DNA from: Tritrichomonas foetus
Lineage: Eukaryota; Parabasalia; Tritrichomonadida; Tritrichomonadidae
Reading direction: 5' to 3'
DNA: 37,989 nt
NCBI GenBank assembly: GCA_001839685.1
Contig: MLAK01000282.1
Coordinates: 1 to 37,989 of the forward strand
Part shown: piece after piece, positions 29,723 through 37,989 of the stretch
Layout: each line of letters opens with the position of its first letter
Position numbering within the stretch: position 1 is the first letter of the stretch
The notes under the pieces: generated by a model
Seen by the model: the letters and a program-made list of their open reading frames with translations, nothing else
Databases searched by the model: none
What the model was told of the DNA's origin: nothing
Made by a program: the position numbers and the translations under genes

Positions 29723-32700
29723 ATGGCGCGAGTAGCAGCAGGATCTTTCCCGCCGATTGAAACAACAACGCCAACCATTGCTGACTTAAGCGAAGCAAAT
29801 CGACAACAATTCATTAATGCCGGCTCTGACATAGAAAGCATTTTCATCAATGAAAATGAAGTTCACGACGAGGTTGAATCGCTCTGTTCGAAACTGTCAC
29901 GTTCCTCGGAGTGGGACGTTCGAGCTGCTGCATTGAAACGGTTGATGGGATTAGTGAACGGCGGATGTTTAAATTATGAAAATTTTCGCAAGAGTCTTTC
30001 ATTTTTTATTGAAGGAATTAGTCTTGCAATTGTCGATTTAAGAAGTGCTTTGGTCAAACAAAGCTGCTTAGCTGTTGCTCAACTTTCTCGTGAACTTGGA
30101 TCATCATTTGAGCAAGCAACTGATTTTATTTTGCCTTTATCGAGCCAGCTTTCGCATGGGACTCAGATTATATCCGAAAGCTGTTTTTTTGCTATGTTGA
30201 GCATTGGAAAAAATTGCTCCAGCAAAAAAGTTTTATTTGCAATGATTGATTTAGCGAAACAGAAAAAAAGTGGAGTTAGTCAGAAAAAATGTGTTGCTGC
30301 TTGCTTTGTTATGATGTTACAAAATTGGCCAAATTTTGCTTTATTTGAGAAAAACTTCGAAAACTTTAGTGAGACTTTAATCTTCCTTCTAAATGACGCA
30401 TCAAGTGATGTGAGAAGTTATGCAAGACAAGCAGCAAAAGCATTGATGAGGCTTTCTCCAAAAAGAGGAAATGAAATAATCAATGATTCTAGAATTGATG
30501 AGAGAACTAAAAAAAATATTCTTCAAAATGATAATGATGAAGATTTATCGCTTTTCGATTTAAATAATGACAATGTTCATATTCAAAGAACACACTTAAC
30601 ATCAGCATCAAAACCAAGAATAACAAGACCGGTTTCTGAACGAAATAAAAAAGAGAAAAAGAATTCCAATAATATTGCAAATATTGTTCAAAGTATTAAT
30701 TCGAATATAAATTCCAAAATTTCAAATCATCCTACACAAAATTCTTATCAAAGAGCATCTTGTGGTAAACTTCCTGAGATAAGTAATGTTGAAGAAATTG
30801 AACTCAGTCATAATGTTCCTGCTAATAAAAGAATTTTGGTAAAACCGATGAAACATTTAGTAATGAATGAGATTATCGACGATGATCATCAAGTTCATGA
30901 TAAATCACAAGTTCGTTCTCAACAACAACCTCGAAGGGAATCACGCCTGCCAAGTCTTCGAAAGCCACAAACTCCAACAGAAAAAATTAAAAATCCATCA
31001 ATTGAAAATAAAGTAGAAAGGAAAAATGTCGAAAAAATTGAAGTTAAAGCTAAGCCTGCCATCAAAGAAAAGAAAGAGAGATTTAAGGCATATCAACATG
31101 CTAAGCCAATGCCAGAGCCGCCTGTTTCTCAAGAGAAAATTAAAGAGCAGGTTGAATTACAACAAAAAATGCATTTATATGATCATCCGCCTCCACAAAA
31201 ATCAACCAAATCTAATATTTCTAAAGGAGCTGCTACAAAATCCGAAAAATCGGTTGTGGAAAAAGCACCGGTACAAAAAGAATCCATTACATCATATGTA
31301 AATAATCCTAAAACTCCAACCTCTGTTCAAAGGTTAAAAACACCCACAAATTCGAGACCAAATCCAGAAAATAACAAAATTGCAAAGCATGAACAGAAAC
31401 ATGAAACTCCAAAGAAACAAACCAAACCAACAACTAATACCAATACTAATAATAATCATATCAACAATGCAGCATCAAAAAACACAACCAAAACATATGA
31501 ACTTCTTGATGGTGAAGAAGCAGAATTTCTTTCTTCTGTTAAAGAAGCCTTCTTGGAAAATGATAAATCTATCTTATCACCATCAGTATTACCAAAAATT
31601 GCAGCTGGTACAATGAAATGCATAACCCATGAATCACCAAAAATATCACTTCCTGCGCTTTCTGTTTTAAATGATATGATTAATGTTTCTCCTCAAATTT
31701 TCAGTCGTTCTTTATCCAAAATTGTACCTTTAATTTTGACATTTTCTAATAATGATGATGCAATCTCAATACTCAAAAGTCTTGCATCTCATTTTGGAGC
31801 TTCACTCATGCAAATCACTTTGGATTCTTATCAAAGTCAGAAAAAATCTCTTCAATATATTATTTTATTGAGTGAGGTTGTTGATTCAATAAACATTAAA
31901 AATAAAAGCGAAGAAAATATTTTAAATGATGTTGATATTGAAAAACAGATTTTGGCTATTTGTTTCAATTATCGATCATCAGGAGAATGCCAAAAACAAA
32001 TTCGAAATATTGTTCAAAAGATGCTTCTTGTAAATGAAGAAGTTGTTCAAACCTTTAGATTGAAACTTTCGCCTGTTGAAGGACAGGAATTTGAATCAAA
32101 ATACTTGAAAGAATCTATTCCTATTCCAAGATATAATACACAAGGATTTAAGAAGGTTGTTACTGACATATTAAATGAAAGTGATAATACTAATTGGGAA
32201 ATGTGTAAAAGTGAAATTTTCAAACAACTAAAACTTGCCGTTTCGTCCAAAATGAAAGATTCACCAAAAATTCTTAAAACTATTGTTGATAAATATGGTA
32301 TTGAAGGATTTGATGTCTTATTTTCAGACATGGTTAAAAATGAACCATTTTATCAAAATATTGTTGATATTGTAATTCAGCGTAACTCTTTCCCAATTTT
32401 TGCATCTTACATTGAACAATCTTTTTCGTCTCAAAATGAAAATGAAGAAAAAAGTGATGCGCTAAAATCTAAAGCTTTATCCGTTTTGTTAAGATCAATA
32501 TCCATAAAAGGTGATAGAAAAGACGAAATAACAAAAGGATTTGGAATTCTAATGCCATATATGAAAGATATTATTAGTAGTAATGATGTATCTTTGCGTC
32601 AAGCTGCTGTTCAATGTCTTGCTCAACTTAAGGTTGTAATTTGTGATGACGCCGATAAATTTATTGCGGAATTAAATGAGCCACAACAAAAACTTGTATC

Positions 32701-32725
32701 TATTTATTATAATAGAATTAAATGA
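29723..32725 (+). CDS. CLASP/TOG-domain-like microtubule protein
   Basis: 1000-residue protein. Residues about 45-255 form a helical TOG array of the CLASP N-terminal type: WDVRAAALKRLMGL, DLRSALVKQSCLAVAQLSRELG and DVRSYARQAAKALM are characteristic. CLASPs bind tubulin and stabilise or rescue microtubules at plus ends and the mitotic spindle. A long, basic, Pro/Ser/Lys-rich linker follows (about 290-590), of the kind that binds the microtubule lattice, with repeated KTP/TPT spots that could be kinase sites. A second helical-repeat region runs from about 600 to the end. Start: the ATG at 29723 gives the full N-terminus; an out-of-frame ATG lies upstream. An alternative is another TOG/HEAT protein such as a crescerin, but the first domain fits CLASP best. 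Confidence 0.88.
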   Translation: MARVAAGSFPPIETTTPTIADLSEANRQQFINAGSDIESIFINENEVHDEVESLCSKLSRSSEWDVRAAALKRLMGLVNGGCLNYENFRKSLSFFIEGISLAIVDLRSALVKQSCLAVAQLSRELGSSFEQATDFILPLSSQLSHGTQIISESCFFAMLSIGKNCSSKKVLFAMIDLAKQKKSGVSQKKCVAACFVMMLQNWPNFALFEKNFENFSETLIFLLNDASSDVRSYARQAAKALMRLSPKRGNEIINDSRIDERTKKNILQNDNDEDLSLFDLNNDNVHIQRTHLTSASKPRITRPVSERNKKEKKNSNNIANIVQSINSNINSKISNHPTQNSYQRASCGKLPEISNVEEIELSHNVPANKRILVKPMKHLVMNEIIDDDHQVHDKSQVRSQQQPRRESRLPSLRKPQTPTEKIKNPSIENKVERKNVEKIEVKAKPAIKEKKERFKAYQHAKPMPEPPVSQEKIKEQVELQQKMHLYDHPPPQKSTKSNISKGAATKSEKSVVEKAPVQKESITSYVNNPKTPTSVQRLKTPTNSRPNPENNKIAKHEQKHETPKKQTKPTTNTNTNNNHINNAASKNTTKTYELLDGEEAEFLSSVKEAFLENDKSILSPSVLPKIAAGTMKCITHESPKISLPALSVLNDMINVSPQIFSRSLSKIVPLILTFSNNDDAISILKSLASHFGASLMQITLDSYQSQKKSLQYIILLSEVVDSINIKNKSEENILNDVDIEKQILAICFNYRSSGECQKQIRNIVQKMLLVNEEVVQTFRLKLSPVEGQEFESKYLKESIPIPRYNTQGFKKVVTDILNESDNTNWEMCKSEIFKQLKLAVSSKMKDSPKILKTIVDKYGIEGFDVLFSDMVKNEPFYQNIVDIVIQRNSFPIFASYIEQSFSSQNENEEKSDALKSKALSVLLRSISIKGDRKDEITKGFGILMPYMKDIISSNDVSLRQAAVQCLAQLKVVICDDADKFIAELNEPQQKLVSIYYNRIK

Positions 32726-32958
32726 TTTAATAAAATTGTTTGTTAGTTACTAATTTATATCAACACTTTCTTTTTTTATGTACTACATTTGATGAAATCC
32801 CATTTCTTGTATGATTACTTTCTCATTAAATTCATATGAATAGTACTATTAGATTTTAAATTAAATCTCAATTTCATAGATATAATAATAATAATAATAA
32901 CATTCAAGAGTTCAAAAATGACTAAAACACTTTATACTTTATAAAATAAAACACATTT
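32726..32958. other. Short convergent intergenic region with (AAT)n tract
   Basis: Between the stops of the CLASP-like and the membrane protein genes. It contains an AATAATAATAATAATAAC microsatellite near 32883-32900. AATAAA-like sequences near both stops may serve 3' end formation. No gene is seen. Confidence 0.5.
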
Positions 32959-34587
32959 CTATATGATTGGTGGATAAGGTGGATTTTCCTCATCGTTTGG
33001 CAGTCCGTAAGGATTCGGTAATTGTTGATCACCATCATCTCTATTAAAATCTTCTGCTGACCCAGTCAATCCTAAAACTCTCGAGTGAATTGCATATGGT
33101 GAAACATCTTCAACCTCTTCAACTCCGGTTGTTGCTGAAGAATTTTGAGTACTTTTTTCACTTTCATTTGTCTTGTCCTTCTTCCTGTCCTTTTTCGTAC
33201 TTTCGCTTTGTTCATCCAAGTCCTCAAGGACACCAGGCATATAATAATACTCTTCAAATGTTGGATCATGATTTGTTTGGTTCCTATTGACATTTTGATT
33301 GTTTTGATTGATGGAAATTCGGTTTGGATTTCTGTTATTACTGCTAAAATTAATTAAAGATGCATTCGTCGTGGTCCGCTTAAAGCAGCAAATTCTATCA
33401 CTTCTTATGCAGCCACAGAAGCATCCAAATCCTAAAATTCCCAAAACAACTGCAATAACTAATAAAATTAGCCATATGAATCTTAAATTTTCCCAGCCAC
33501 TGTTATCAAAATTAGCTAAACGATCGTCAGCCCAGTGCTTGTCATAGAAAAATTGAGGTTCAGAAGTTGAAGCGGAATTTCCACGAAAATATAATAAAAA
33601 ATCTGAATGCTTATTTCGTAAACTATTATCTTTGATATTTTCATTATCAAAATTTCGTTGAAATAATATATGCGCGTTGCTTTTTGGTTGATGAATAAAA
33701 AATTCGACATAAAATGAAGATTTAATTTCATGCGCAGTGATATAACTGTCAGCAGCCTCAACCTTTTCATTAAAATCACTACTTATGATTGAGAATGTGA
33801 CATTTTCTTTTTGGGATTTTCCAGATTTATTTCGGCGTAAAATCGATTTTTCAGAAGTTTCAGTCTTAATCACAAAAGGTCTTGAATTGTTTTGAATTAA
33901 TTTGATGTTTTTCTTTTCATGAAATTTTTTGATTTTTTGTAATTGAAAACTATCCATTTCATTTGGAAAATTATCTATTTTGTTTTGAAAATTATCTATT
34001 TTGTTTTGAAAATCATCTTTGTTGTTTTGAAAGTTTTGTGATGGGAATGAATTTCTAGAATTTTCTGTTAAGGTTTCACTGTGATAGTTTAAAACTGCAG
34101 TTGTTAAGCCACTTTTATAGAATCCAAAAGTGACACTTCGTGAATCATTAATTAATGATGGTGAAAATCCACAAATTTTCAAGGGATGGTCATACTTATA
34201 TGTAATGAATTGAATGTCGTATGTGTTTCCACCCATTGCATAAAAAGAGTGATATTGACATTTGTCTTTTTCGATAATAAAAATTTCAATATTTTCAATG
34301 TTTGTTTGGTCGCGATCATATCTGATGGAAACTAAATTTGACTCATTGAAAGCAATCGCAAATAGATTTCGATAACCAACCGATAGATATTTTCCATTCA
34401 GAAAGAATGAGTTTTGCATACCCATATCAATGTTCGAAAAAATGAACGCCTGATAATTTTTCGGAATATTGATGTTAAGAATTGACCCTGGTGGTAATAT
34501 GATTTTGTGGATTCCAGGAGTGTCAATTGTCTTTGTTTCCTCTAGCGAAAAAGAGAGGAAGACCCAAAAAAGTTGGAGAAAATGCAT
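32959..34587 (-). CDS. Type I membrane protein of unknown function
   Basis: 542 residues. A signal peptide (about 1-15) leads into an extracellular part of about 355 residues with few Cys, then one membrane helix (about 370-390, FIWLILLVIAVVLGILGF), a Cys cluster directly behind it (CFCGC, ICCFKR; probable palmitoylation) and a cytoplasmic tail of about 145 residues that is Asn-rich, then Glu/Lys-rich, then Pro-rich at the end. The ectodomain contains three 7-residue repeats (FQNKIDN type). I do not recognise the family. The Cys-rich membrane-proximal tail resembles that of the subtilisin at 3121-6267. A TCATA initiator-like motif lies 8-12 bases before the ATG. Confidence 0.85.
   Translation of the reverse strand: MHFLQLFWVFLSFSLEETKTIDTPGIHKIILPPGSILNINIPKNYQAFIFSNIDMGMQNSFFLNGKYLSVGYRNLFAIAFNESNLVSIRYDRDQTNIENIEIFIIEKDKCQYHSFYAMGGNTYDIQFITYKYDHPLKICGFSPSLINDSRSVTFGFYKSGLTTAVLNYHSETLTENSRNSFPSQNFQNNKDDFQNKIDNFQNKIDNFPNEMDSFQLQKIKKFHEKKNIKLIQNNSRPFVIKTETSEKSILRRNKSGKSQKENVTFSIISSDFNEKVEAADSYITAHEIKSSFYVEFFIHQPKSNAHILFQRNFDNENIKDNSLRNKHSDFLLYFRGNSASTSEPQFFYDKHWADDRLANFDNSGWENLRFIWLILLVIAVVLGILGFGCFCGCIRSDRICCFKRTTTNASLINFSSNNRNPNRISINQNNQNVNRNQTNHDPTFEEYYYMPGVLEDLDEQSESTKKDRKKDKTNESEKSTQNSSATTGVEEVEDVSPYAIHSRVLGLTGSAEDFNRDDGDQQLPNPYGLPNDEENPPYPPII
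33966..34028 (-). repeat. 21-bp tandem repeat in coding sequence, 3 copies
   Basis: Three 21-base units (33966, 33987, 34008; plus strand GAAAATTATCTATTTTGTTTT and variants) code for seven-residue repeats in the ectodomain of the membrane protein. The first two are identical and the third differs at a few bases. Confidence 0.85.
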
Positions 34588-34594
34588 TAATTTT

Positions 34595-34599
34595 TATGA
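34595..34599 (-). promoter_or_regulatory. Initiator-like element (TCATA) of the membrane protein gene
   Basis: On the minus strand TCATA (34599 to 34595) fits TCA(+1)Y(T/A), 7 bases before the ATG at 34587. The position is right for a trichomonad start, but the motif is short. Confidence 0.45.
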
Positions 34600-35314
34600 T
34601 TATTTTCTTATTCACAATTTAATCGATGATTTCATCGATGACATTCAAAATTACTGTTTATATCGAATTTCAATGAATTTCCTTCATAATAAACCTTAAC
34701 AATTCATTCGATTCGTAAAGAATTAATAATCATATTGAAAAAAAATTTTCGATAGATATTGAAAAAAATTAATAAAGATTCAATTTTATTATTACGCTCA
34801 TATCCATAAATATTCCCATTAAATGAATATTATATTGTGTTTATAAAATCAGTTATAATTTCTCTTTATTTTACTTTATTATTTAAGGAAATGTCGTTTA
34901 TATTCATGAGATATTAAGCCAAAGTGCACAATCAATTAATAATCTGAAAAAATGACGTAAGGATTCGATCTCATATCGTCCCTTTCAGAATTTTCTATGA
35001 TCTGTTAGAAAAAGTTGCAGAACTCATAGAATTGTATATATTGGCAAGATCATAATTATCGAAGATGAACATTTTTTATCGTATGTTTCGAGACAATTGT
35101 ACCATTCCCAAGCCCAATTAGAGTCTGGATAAAACAAAGTGGAATGGAATATTGGAAAAAAAAATCATGATGAAGAGGAAATTGGCACTGTGAAACAGCT
35201 TTGATTAGGAGCTTCGACATTAGAAAAATCTAAAATATTACTGGTAATATGGTAGTATGTGAATCTGATACGAAATAAACGGCACTGAGAGATTTAAAGT
35301 GAGAATAAAGAGGG

Positions 35315-35320
35315 AAAAAA
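35315..35320 (-). terminator. T6 Pol III terminator of the tRNA-like element
   Basis: Six T on the minus strand, two bases beyond the discriminator position of the tRNA-like element. This is the usual RNA polymerase III stop and its tight placement supports the element being a Pol III unit. Confidence 0.4.
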
Positions 35321-35322
35321 CA

Positions 35323-35396
35323 TGTCATGGCTCGGAATCGAACCACAATCGAATACGAGTTGAACACCTGAATTCTAACCTTTGAACTTCCACGAA
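35323..35396 (-). tRNA. tRNA-like Pol III element, probably a degenerate tRNA
   Basis: Minus strand. B box GGTTCGATTCC (35344-35334) is a perfect match, and an A box (about 35389-35379) fits TRGYNNARNNGG except at position 8. The D arm pairs 4 of 4 (GTTC/GAAT, one G-T) with loop AAAGGTTA, the acceptor stem pairs 6 of 7 (TTCGTGG with CCATGAC), and A box to B box spacing is that of a class I tRNA. A T6 run (35320-35315) sits two bases after the discriminator A. Against a working tRNA: the T stem has a mismatch and two wobbles, the anticodon stem pairs only with wobbles and one mismatch, and the loop would read CAA (Leu), which should have a long variable arm. A pseudo-tRNA or tRNA-derived element is likely. 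Confidence 0.4.
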
Positions 35397-35563
35397 ATTG
35401 AGCCGTCCAACTAAATAGACATACCACATCAAAGTATGGCGATCAAGTTTCGATAAATTCACCAAATCATTCAAACTATGAGCGAACTTTTTATATGAAG
35501 AACTCAAATTTTCAATGAAATTATGTCTACTCATCCTGTCACAGGGAACGTTTAATCCATAAA

Positions 35564-37672
35564 ATGCGTTTCCGCCAAGTCGCCTACTTTCTTGCGCAAT
35601 ATTTATGGGTGGGCATGCTTGGCCTTTGCCTCATTTCGACTATAGAATTCAAAACACCAAGCCAGACCGGTGATATTTCCTCAAATCCCTATCATCCAGA
35701 TTTTGATGCGACTAAAGAACCAGTTTGGTTTCTTCACTACACCGACGTTCATCTCAGCACCACGAAAAACAATTATGCGACAATCTTGCGCCGTTTTAAT
35801 ACCTCGCTGTCACTCTTTCAACCCGATCAAATTTTTATCACAGGCGATATTTGCGACTCTTTCGGTGGCAACAAATTTCCAAGGTATCCAAACCAAATGG
35901 AGGAAGACTGGGACCTTTATAAACGCCTTTTATCGGAATTAAATATTTCGAATCCAATCCATATCGCCGGAAATCATGACATATTCAATCTTTACAGCTT
36001 CGAATCAGAAAGACATTACGCAAACGGATTTATTTACAACGAATCAAATTATTTAATTAATCGAGTGAATTTCAATGATGACCTTGATTTTATCACCATC
36101 AATCCGTTCACATTTCCAACACCTTCCGTATATTTAATATGGTGGATTTCACCATCAAGCGGAATGAGAGGCGAAATAAATCAAGAATTATCAAAATCAA
36201 ACACACCTTTGTCAATTTCGACTTCTCATATTCCAGCAAAATTGTGGTTCCCTTCATTTTCAACAGATCTCCGAGCTAGTGAAAATGTACGTTTATACCT
36301 ATCTGGTCATTTACATCCACCAGAACCAATATTTTTCCACCATGGACCCAAAACCGTCGAAATTGTTGGAACGCCACTTTTTAATAGTAATCAAGTTGGT
36401 CTCATTGCTGTAGATAATGGCCAATTCAGTCATCATCAAATGAAATTCGGAAAAAAGACAACCAGTGATAAAGATAAAAATAGCAACAAAGATAATTTAG
36501 TGGATGGAACTTTCGATAAAGATTCATCAAAATTTGCAATTTTGACACAGCCAATTCCAGACTATCAGAGATCTTCACTTGAAAGGTTTGATGAAATCAA
36601 TCCAATTCGAGCCATTTCTTTCACGCCAGGTATGAATCTTTCCTTCAGAATTGATGAGGGTCCTGTTCGCCGTCTTGAATGCTCACCACTGAAAAAACGA
36701 CCGCAATTTGAGTTTTGTACTGCACCCGCCACACATAGCCTTGGTACTCACACATTTACTAAGCTTGGTGATTGGACAGGGTCATTCAATTTCACTGTTG
36801 GGAATACTATTCCATCGTTTGAAGAAGCTTGTTACTTTGATGAGCCTTCTTCTTCATATTTAGCTTGCTTTTTCACTTATCTTGTCTTTGCAGTAATAAT
36901 TACACTTCCATTCAACTTGGTTCACTTTTCTGACCGCTTTGACGCTTGGCTCGAAAGTGAAACCATTGATGCAAATACAAAAGGTGCAAACACAAATAAT
37001 TTAAATAGTACAAATAACAATAATGTTAACACAATTGTGAGTAATCTAAATAGTAGCAATAATAGTGATAGTAATGATTATTTGAATGAAAGTCGTTGTA
37101 ATGGTTGTGGAAATAGTAACCTTTATTGGATATTAGCTGTTTTTGCTGGATTTTTCGTTGTGAAAATGAGAATTTCAAGGCTTCCATTCTGGCTGAGATT
37201 AATTGCTTTTGTTTCTGTAGTTTGGTGCTTTGTTTTACCATATTGCTTCTTCGACATCGAAGGACATACTGGTATGTTTTGGCTTTGGGGATACATCGTT
37301 GGTGGAAAAGCTATTTTCTTACAAACACCAGCTAGATTTGGTACATATTATTTGATTTTTGTAATTGCTCCATTCTTTATTATTCTTTCTTCAATGCAGA
37401 AATTAATATCAAATAGACTCCGATTCATGCCAATTATGATTGTTGACATCGCAATTTATTTGTCTTCATTTTATTTCTGTTATTTGTTTGCGTATGAGTT
37501 ATCGAAAGACTTTGGATACTTTTATGGAATTTCATCATTCGCATTTGTTGTGATCCCTGCTTTTTTGTTTATTAGTTTGGTTGTCTGGCTTATTTATTCC
37601 ATTATCTATGGAGTCAAGCACAGGTACGACCAAAAAATTTCGTCTGTACCACTCTCAAATAGTGACTTATAA
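35564..37672 (+). CDS. Membrane-bound calcineurin-like metallophosphoesterase, TMEM62-like
   Basis: 702 residues. An N-terminal hydrophobic stretch (about 8-27) is a signal anchor. The metallophosphoesterase domain (about 50-305) keeps all metal ligands: DVH (D61, H63), GDICD (D95), GNHD (N137, H138) and GHLH (H249, H251). A beta-rich region follows (about 320-420), then about seven membrane helices to the end, interrupted by an Asn/Ser-rich loop (about 467-507). A phosphoesterase followed by a multi-pass C-terminus is the arrangement of TMEM62, whose substrate is unknown; the active site is probably luminal or extracellular. The start at 35564 gives the whole anchor. Stop in TAAA. It diverges from the membrane protein at 32959-34587. 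Confidence 0.9.
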   Translation: MRFRQVAYFLAQYLWVGMLGLCLISTIEFKTPSQTGDISSNPYHPDFDATKEPVWFLHYTDVHLSTTKNNYATILRRFNTSLSLFQPDQIFITGDICDSFGGNKFPRYPNQMEEDWDLYKRLLSELNISNPIHIAGNHDIFNLYSFESERHYANGFIYNESNYLINRVNFNDDLDFITINPFTFPTPSVYLIWWISPSSGMRGEINQELSKSNTPLSISTSHIPAKLWFPSFSTDLRASENVRLYLSGHLHPPEPIFFHHGPKTVEIVGTPLFNSNQVGLIAVDNGQFSHHQMKFGKKTTSDKDKNSNKDNLVDGTFDKDSSKFAILTQPIPDYQRSSLERFDEINPIRAISFTPGMNLSFRIDEGPVRRLECSPLKKRPQFEFCTAPATHSLGTHTFTKLGDWTGSFNFTVGNTIPSFEEACYFDEPSSSYLACFFTYLVFAVIITLPFNLVHFSDRFDAWLESETIDANTKGANTNNLNSTNNNNVNTIVSNLNSSNNSDSNDYLNESRCNGCGNSNLYWILAVFAGFFVVKMRISRLPFWLRLIAFVSVVWCFVLPYCFFDIEGHTGMFWLWGYIVGGKAIFLQTPARFGTYYLIFVIAPFFIILSSMQKLISNRLRFMPIMIVDIAIYLSSFYFCYLFAYELSKDFGYFYGISSFAFVVIPAFLFISLVVWLIYSIIYGVKHRYDQKISSVPLSNSDL

Positions 37673-37767
37673 AAATAGAGATTTAGAAAAGAGTATGTTT
37701 ATTTCAGTCCTTATTATTTCGAGATTTATTATAAATATTTATTATTTCGAGTATATTTTAATACTAT

Positions 37768-37769
<2 letters not shown>

Positions 37770-37802
<33 letters not shown>
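37770..37802. repeat. T33 homopolymer
   Basis: Thirty-three consecutive T on the plus strand, immediately left of the 17-bp repeat array. It could be the poly(A) end of a minus-strand retrocopy or simply slippage-grown sequence; length in assemblies of such runs is unreliable. Confidence 0.9.
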
Positions 37803-37807
<5 letters not shown>

Positions 37808-37829
37808 ATTTATTTATTCATTTCTTTTG

Positions 37830-37989
37830 TATTTCTATTTCTTTTGTATTTCTATTTCTTTTGTATTTCTATTTCTTTTGTATTTCTATTTCTTTTGTAT
37901 TTCTATTTCTTTTGTATTTCTATTTCTTTTGTATTTCTATTTCTTTTGTATTTCTATTTCTTTTGTATTTCTATTTCTTTTGTATTTCT
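37830..37989. repeat. 17-bp tandem repeat, at least 9.4 copies, runs off the window
   Basis: Unit TATTTCTATTTCTTTTG, essentially perfect over 160 bases, preceded by a diverged copy (about 37811-37829). The window stops inside the array, which suggests that the contig ends where the assembler could not pass the repeat. Confidence 0.93.

Larger units (their letters stand above)
34588..35563. other. Divergent intergenic region holding a tRNA-like element
   Basis: About 980 bases between the membrane protein and the phosphoesterase gene. Apart from the tRNA-like element at 35323-35396 and an initiator-like TCACA at 35539-35543, about 20 bases before the ATG at 35564, I see only AT-rich sequence. 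Short open frames here overlap the tRNA-like element and look spurious. Confidence 0.5.
37673..37989. other. 3' flank of the phosphoesterase gene and repeat-rich window end
   Basis: About 95 bases of AT-rich 3' flank, then a T33 run and a 17-bp tandem repeat that continues beyond the window. No gene is seen. Confidence 0.7.

Noticed and set aside
35087..35092. GTATGT as a second intron donor
   Set aside because: No ACTAAC-type acceptor follows within a plausible distance and no coding frames need joining there.
35401..35411. Alternative 5' end of the tRNA-like element, pairing GGCTC (minus strand) with GAGCC
   Set aside because: The five-base match would use the T-stem strand as acceptor and leave no T arm; the TTCGTGG/CCATGAC pairing fits tRNA spacing better.
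35230..35534. Two short overlapping minus-strand frames
   Set aside because: They overlap the tRNA-like element, have no start signal and look like chance frames.
1..37989. CRISPR arrays, prophage, insertion sequences or bacterial-type operons
   Set aside because: No spaced direct repeats, transposase or phage genes were seen, and genes, intron and start signals are eukaryotic.

Overview
The window looks like nuclear DNA of a trichomonad (Parabasalia, Trichomonas/Tritrichomonas type). The DNA is very AT-rich. Genes are large and almost all intron-free. The one clear intron runs from GTATGT to ACTAACCCACAG, close to the fixed trichomonad intron signals. Several genes have an initiator-like TCA(C/T)(A/T) motif 7-15 bases before the ATG, and about half of the stop codons sit in TAAA, the poly(A) signal used in Trichomonas. 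The gene content (P4-ATPase, BEACH protein, Rab, AGC kinase, SCYL2-like pseudokinase, CLASP-like protein, surface subtilisin) is eukaryotic and housekeeping/endomembrane in flavour. Genus is an inference from style, not from a database match.

Layout. 836-6267: two tandem subtilisin-like surface protease genes. The first is broken (frameshift plus lost C-terminus); the second is intact, with EGF-like region, membrane anchor and Cys-rich tail. 7357-10611: P4-ATPase lipid flippase (+). 10806-18797: 2663-residue BEACH-WD40 protein (-). 19497-20549: CAMK/AMPK-like protein kinase (+). 20797-21487: Rab GTPase (-), frame broken once. 21986-22326: a small, previously easy-to-miss gene (-), also with one frame break. 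23269-25850: zinc-finger AGC kinase of the plant IRE / yeast Rim15 / MAST type (+), with a 176-base intron. 26174-26863: small secreted protein with a SUN-like domain (-). 27065-29140: SCYL2-like pseudokinase with HEAT repeats (+). 29723-32725: CLASP/TOG-like microtubule protein (+). 32959-34587: type I membrane protein of unknown function (-). 35323-35396: tRNA-like Pol III element (-). 35564-37672: TMEM62-like metallophosphoesterase with membrane segments (+). The window ends in a T33 run and a 17-bp tandem repeat.

Genes are arranged as independent units in mixed orientation (convergent pairs with 190-325 bp between stops, divergent pairs sharing 200-980 bp). No operon or cassette is visible. 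Functionally the genes share a loose theme of membrane traffic and cell surface (flippase, BEACH, Rab, SCYL2, surface protease), but this may be chance. I do not see a new defence or mobile system here. The points most worth checking are the intron-bearing IRE/Rim15-like kinase, the decayed subtilisin copy beside its intact twin, the hidden small gene at 22 kb and the tRNA-like element at 35.3 kb. Three single frameshifts and one N base in one window also suggest that draft sequence error must be excluded before calling pseudogenes.
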